Part shown: positions 60,536 to 64,000 of the stretch, in pieces | How positions within the stretch are numbered: the stretch's first letter is position 1 | Layout: each line of letters begins with the position of its first letter | NCBI GenBank assembly: GCA_029465975.1 | Contig: CM055748.1 | Span: forward strand, 62,001 to 126,000 | Length of the DNA: 64,000 nt | Origin: Dallia pectoralis | Taxonomy: Eukaryota; Chordata; Actinopteri; Esociformes; Umbridae | Direction of reading: 5' to 3' | Program-made: the position numbers and the translations under genes | Notes under the pieces: model-generated | The model's database searches: none | Seen by the model: the letters and a program-made list of their open reading frames with translations, nothing else | What the model was told of the DNA's origin: nothing

Positions 60536-60911
60536 TGTCACGAACCGTGTAAGGTGTAGTGCAGTAAGCCATGTGCAGGAGCCAAGGTAATCCGTTTTGG
60601 TCAGGTTTATTACAGAACAAACTCAAAACAAACCGTAAACGGCGACAAAAACACGTACTTAGTTGAATGAAAGGAAAATGCGCATATAGCGACTTAAAAC
60701 GAGCACCTTCAAACAACAATTCTAACGTGTTACAAAAACACTCACCTCTACAAACAATGTGACATGTAACAATGAACAGCAACGAGTGACAACTAGCCAT
60801 CCCCTTTATAGCCCAGTGATTACAAATCCCCAACAGCTGTAACCAACATAAACCAGGAAAGGGTGCACCCGAAACCAGACAGTGCAGTACACTTACTCAC
60901 CACTCGTGACA
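60536..60911 (-). repeat. 3' LTR (minus orientation), 376 bp
   Basis: In minus orientation it has TATAAA at 60810-60805 and AATAAA at 60611-60606. It begins TGTCACGAGTGG and ends GGTTCGTGACA. Confidence 0.88.
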
Positions 60912-61052
60912 GTACCCCCCACTTAAGGATAGCTCCCAGATAGCCAACAACAACCAACATCAACAACAACACACAAAAAAAAACAAGGGAGCAACAGGCA
61001 AGGACCCACTGTCACACCCAAAGGGTTAGTCCAAGACAGCAGGTCCAGCCCT

Positions 61053-62600
61053 TCAAGGGCCTTGGTGGCCCGATCGCCATCTTGTGCGGCAAGGCTTCCG
61101 CCATCTTGTGCGGCAAGGCGTCCGCCATCTTGGTGGACGTGGCGGTGGCCATCGACGGGGGCGTGGCGGCGGCCATCGACGTGGGCGTGGCGGCGGCCAT
61201 CGACGTGGGCGTGGCGGCGGCCATCGACGTGGGCGTGGCGGCGGCCATCGATGTGGGCGTGGCGGCGGCCATCGTGGTCGTGGCGGCGGCCATCGACGTG
61301 GTCGTGGCGGCGGCCATCGACGTGGGCGTGGCGGCGGCCATCGTGGTCGTGGCGGCGGCCATCGACGTGGGCGTGGCGGCGGCCATCGACATGGGCGTGG
61401 CGGCGGCCATTTTATGCGGCGTAGTCTCCGCCATTTCATGCGGCGTAGTCTCCGCCATTTTAGTCGGTGACGCTCTGGGAGCTCTGGCAGGCGGTGACGC
61501 TCTGGGAGCTCTGGCAGGCGGTGACGCTCTGGGAGCTCTGGCAGGCAAGGACGCTCTGGGAGCTCTGGCAGGCAAGGACGCTCTGGGAGCTCTGGCAGGC
61601 AAGGACGCTCTGGGAGCTCTGGCAGGCAAGGACGCTCTGGGAGCTCTGGGGCAGGACGCTCTGGGAGCTCTGGCAGGCAAGGACGCTCTGGGAGCTCTGG
61701 CAGGCAGGGACGCTCTGGGAGCTCTGGCAGGCAGGGACGCTCTGGGAGCTCTGGCGGAGGAGGGAGGAGCCGCTCTGGACACTCACGTTTAAGTGGGAGG
61801 GGCTGGTCCGGGCACTCACGTAGAGGGGGGAGGAGCCGCTCTGGATACTCATGCCTAAGTGGGAGGGGCTGGTCCGGGCACTCACGTAGAGGAGGGAGGA
61901 GCCGCTCAGTACACTCAAGCAAAGGTGGGAGGGGCTCATCTAGGCACTCACGCAGAGGAGGGAGGAACCGCTCAGTACACTCAAGCAAAGGTGGGAGGGG
62001 CTCATCCTGGAACTCCTGCTGTGGTGGGAGGGACCGCTCAGGGCACTCTTGCTGGAGTGGGAGGGGCTGGTCCTGCAGGGTGAACCACACCCCCCACCAT
62101 CTCCTAATCTCGCCGGGCGGCTGGCACTCCAGGCCCTTAGGTGGTCTCTGGGCCCTGGAGGTTGGTGGCCGGAAAGGGTCATAGCCCTGTTGGAGCTGGG
62201 GTTTTGGCTTCAGCTCCAGAGCTCTCGCTGGCTCTGGCTGCAGCCCCGGAGCAGTGGGTGGTTGCTGTGGCAGCACCAGGGTCGTGGGTGTTCTCTCCGC
62301 GGACCTCCTTGAACACCCCGTTAGCTCCCCCCCAAAAATCACTTTGGGGCGCCTCCGGGATGTCCTCTTGCCTTCATAGAAGGCCCGCGGACCCATTTTC
62401 ACAGACCCTGAATGCTGCATTGATGGTTCAAATTCAGCATACGGCCGGAGACGTAGCCACCGTTCCTGTGGTGTCTCCGGCCGATTCCATTCCCACCGCT
62501 CCGTGGGGCGACGGTGAGTTTCATCCGACGGGGCGCTATAGCTTGCCCCCCCGTGAAATCCACTCACCGTCTGGCTCCGCTGGCTTAGGTGACTGTTCAT
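61053..62600 (-). CDS. Proline-rich ORF of the LTR element, unrecognised
   Basis: The frame starts two bases inside the end of the 5' LTR with MNSHLSQRSQTVSG and runs 515 codons without interruption. It could be extended upstream into the LTR. The first 180 residues are non-repetitive and arginine/proline-rich (RPETPQERWLRLRPYAEFEP). The rest consists of tandem blocks: ECPERLLPPLRECPDQPLPL type, ELPERPCLP type and WPPPRPRR type. I recognise no gag zinc knuckle, protease, reverse transcriptase or integrase motif. It may be a degenerate gag-like or a passenger frame. It is GC-rich, unlike its surroundings. The plus-strand frames here (VAAAIDVG, LGALAGKDA) are shadows. Confidence 0.45.
   Translation of the reverse strand: MNSHLSQRSQTVSGFHGGASYSAPSDETHRRPTERWEWNRPETPQERWLRLRPYAEFEPSMQHSGSVKMGPRAFYEGKRTSRRRPKVIFGGELTGCSRRSAERTPTTLVLPQQPPTAPGLQPEPARALELKPKPQLQQGYDPFRPPTSRAQRPPKGLECQPPGEIRRWWGVWFTLQDQPLPLQQECPERSLPPQQEFQDEPLPPLLECTERFLPPLRECLDEPLPPLLECTERLLPPLRECPDQPLPLRHEYPERLLPPLRECPDQPLPLKRECPERLLPPPPELPERPCLPELPERPCLPELPERPCLPELPERPAPELPERPCLPELPERPCLPELPERPCLPELPERPCLPELPERHRLPELPERHRLPELPERHRLKWRRLRRMKWRRLRRIKWPPPRPCRWPPPRPRRWPPPRPRWPPPRPRRWPPPRPRRWPPPRPRWPPPRPHRWPPPRPRRWPPPRPRRWPPPRPRRWPPPRPRRWPPPRPPRWRTPCRTRWRKPCRTRWRSGHQGP
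61132..61410. repeat. 24-bp GC-rich tandem repeat in the LTR element
   Basis: The unit is GTGGGCGTGGCGGCGGCCAT plus CGAC, about 11 copies, some shortened by loss of the CGACGTGG part. Confidence 0.93.
61467..61762. repeat. 27-bp GC-rich tandem repeat in the LTR element
   Basis: The unit is GACGCTCTGGGAGCTCTGGC plus AGGCAAG, about 11 copies. A looser repeat containing GGAGGGGCTGGTCC continues to about 62070. Confidence 0.93.
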
Positions 62601-62602
62601 TC

Positions 62603-63191
62603 TGTCACGAACCGTGTAAGGTGTAGTGCAGTAAGCCATGTGCAGGAGCCAAGGTAATCCGTTTTGGTCAGGTTTATTACAGAACAAACTCAAAACAAAC
62701 CGTAAACGGCGACAAAAACACGTACTTAGTTGAATGAAAGGAAAATGCGCATATAGCGACTTAAAACGAGCACTTTCAAACAACAATTCTAACGTGTTAC
62801 AAAAACACTCACCTCTACAAACAATGTGACATGTAACAATGAACAGCAACGAGTGACAACTAGCCATCCCCTTTATAGCCCAGTGATTACAAATCCCCAA
62901 CAGCTGTAACCATGAATGGAGCTCCACAACTCTCGACTGTTTGAAACTTCACTAGCGAATCATTCTTCTATCTCTAGCACTTCCCCCTGCACCCACCCAG
63001 GAACAATGTACTTATTGCCTTTTTGATGTGTGTTTTAGCTATATGTGAAATGCCTGCACTTATTGTAAGTCGCTCTGGATAAGAGCGTCTGCTAAATGCG
63101 CAAAATGTAAATGTAAATGTAACCAACATAAACCAGGAAAGGGTGCACCCGAAACCAGACAGTGCAGTACACTTACTCACCACTCGTGACA
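62603..63191 (-). repeat. 5' LTR (minus orientation) carrying a LINE insertion
   Basis: It is identical to 60536-60911 except one C/T difference and a 213-bp gain: 206 bp of LINE plus a 7-bp target duplication. Confidence 0.88.
62912..63117 (+). mobile_element. Short L2-type LINE insertion in the LTR
   Basis: It is flanked by TGTAACC on both sides (62905-62911 and 63118-63124). It begins ATGAATGGAGCTCCACAACT and ends in the GTCGCTCTGGATAAGAGCGT tail with AAATGTAAATG. It is the same family as 41577-42062, with an internal deletion. It must postdate the LTR element's own insertion. Confidence 0.88.
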
Positions 63192-63421
63192 GTATTGTTG
63201 TATTTGAGGGGTCTTATGTGTTGTTGTATTTGAGGGGTCTTATGTATTGTTGTATTTGAGGGGTCTTATGTATTGTTGTATTTGAGGGGTCTTATGTATT
63301 GTTGTATTTGAGGAGTCTTATGTATTGTTGTATTTGAGGGGTCTTATGTATTGTTGTATTTGAGGGGTCTTATGTATTGTTGTATTTGAGGGGTCTTATG
63401 TATTGTTGTATTTGAGGGGTT
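63192..63421. repeat. 26-bp minisatellite, right part
   Basis: This continues the array cut at 60535, here mainly the GTATTTGAGGGGTCTTATGT variant, about nine copies. Confidence 0.96.
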
Positions 63422-63424
63422 AAC

Positions 63425-63600
63425 CAATCAATCAATCAATGAAATGTATTTTATACAGCCCTTTTTACAACCAAGTTGTCACAAAGTGCTTTTACAATCA
63501 CCCAGCTTGATTTCGCCAGAGCACACATCAACAAGTTGAACAAGAAGACAAGTAGAATAAGTTGATACACGGCGGCTAGGAAAAACACCCTGACTCCCCT
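63425..63600 (-). mobile_element. LINE 3' end, same family as 1-1920, inverted
   Basis: On the minus strand, TTTTTCCTAGCCGCCGTGTA, GGTGATTGTAAAAGCACTTT, GTGACAACTTGGTTGTAAAA and a TTGATTGATTG tail match the segment at about 1755-1920. The copy is cut to about 175 bp at its 5' side, next to a CT-rich run. Confidence 0.85.
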
Positions 63601-64000
63601 CTCTCTCTCTGTCTCTCTTTCTCAATCTCTCTCGCTGTCTCTCTCTGTATGTGTGTTTTGTGTTTAGAAGGCAGATTGATTTCTCCAATCCATCCTCCTG
63701 CTGTCACAACCTCTTCTCCCCAGTATAACTCTACCTTCCCCTCTTGTTTTTACTCTACTGAATAAGGCTGGAATAATTATATTTTTAAGGTCTTTGTCCC
63801 TGCAGTCCACAGACAAACGCAGAATAGGATTCAACCCTATTATTTCATGCTAAACTCCACCCTAAGGCAGTATTGGTCTGCCTAGATGATGGAGGGAGGC
63901 TTAAACCATGACTGCACTCCAAATGTAACCCTGCAATTTATCCCTATGCCTTACAACACTTAAGCAACACTGTTCATGTTCCAACTGGAATTTGTGCTTT
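63601..64000. other. CT-rich run then unique sequence
   Basis: TCTCTCTCTGTCTCTC-type sequence occupies about 63600-63650. The rest is unique, with no gene seen. Confidence 0.5.

Larger units (their letters stand above)
60536..63191 (-). mobile_element. Young non-autonomous LTR retrotransposon inside the 26-bp array
   Basis: Two LTRs (60536-60911 and 62603-63191) start TG and end CA and differ at one base apart from an insertion in the second. Flanking GTATT (60531-60535 and 63192-63196) is a 5-bp target duplication. Orientation is minus: TATAAA precedes AATAAA within the LTR in that direction, and a purine-rich AAGTGGGGGGTAC precedes the 60911 LTR. The interior (60912-62602) has no reverse transcriptase or integrase, only a proline-rich frame. 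The near-identical LTRs imply recent insertion, mobilised in trans, probably by a Ty3-type element. Confidence 0.85.

Noticed and set aside
61062..61792. Plus-strand frames such as VAAAIDVG and LGALAGKDA
   Set aside because: They are shadows of GC-rich tandem repeats in the minus-oriented LTR element; the minus frame is longer and starts next to the LTR.

Overview
This is vertebrate nuclear DNA, almost certainly from a teleost fish. The genes are split by GT-AG introns and are clear relatives of vertebrate genes. The mobile elements are fish types: Tc1-like, hAT-like and piggyBac-like elements, a 5S-rRNA-derived SINE3, L2/Rex-like LINEs and a non-autonomous LTR element. The species cannot be read from the sequence. 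By adding up the arrays, roughly 27-28 kb of the 64 kb (over 40%) is minisatellite or microsatellite, with units of 9 to 80 bp. Nearly all long open frames in the window are artefacts of arrays whose unit length is a multiple of three or whose unit lacks stops.

Real genes, left to right: (1) a P2Y12/13/14-like nucleotide receptor on the minus strand (two coding exons, 4821-7236, 330 residues); (2) a four-transmembrane L6 family gene (TM4SF1/4/18-like) on the plus strand (five coding exons, 19700-27411, 202 residues); (3) ift20 on the minus strand (four coding exons, 31497-32817, exactly 132 residues); (4) tnfaip1, a BTB/KCTD adaptor, on the plus strand, head to head with ift20 (six coding exons, 38895-43605), with two apparent lesions; (5) the first coding exon of an sgsm2-like RUN/TBC gene at 48707-48766, whose remainder I do not see before the window ends. 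P2Y and TM4SF genes are neighbours on human 3q25, and IFT20 and TNFAIP1 are head-to-head neighbours on human 17q11, so the window joins two conserved blocks.

Layout: 1-2.5 kb LINE remnants; 3.1-4.3 kb old LTR element; 4.8-7.2 kb P2Y-like gene; 7.9-11.4 kb 18-bp array abutting a piggyBac-like element; 12.7-15.9 kb 65-bp array split by a hAT-like element that itself holds another; 16-19.4 kb small arrays; 19.7-27.4 kb TM4SF gene with array-filled introns; 28-31.4 kb arrays; 31.5-34 kb ift20; 35.7-35.9 kb likely shared promoter; 37-38.5 kb 19-bp array; 38.9-43.8 kb tnfaip1; 44-49.4 kb arrays, SINE and TG tract; 49.6-51.8 kb Tc1 fragments and SINE3; 53.8-55.3 kb TIR element; 56.5-63.4 kb arrays, one split by a young LTR element; then a LINE tail.

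I find no new multi-gene system. The most interesting theme is that several minisatellites were seeded from functional sequence: the end of a tnfaip1 coding exon, Tc1 transposase codons (twice), and the A-box of a tRNA-derived SINE. tnfaip1 also has an in-frame TAG followed by a conserved 64-codon tail. Its introns carry arrays rich in splice-site-like motifs.
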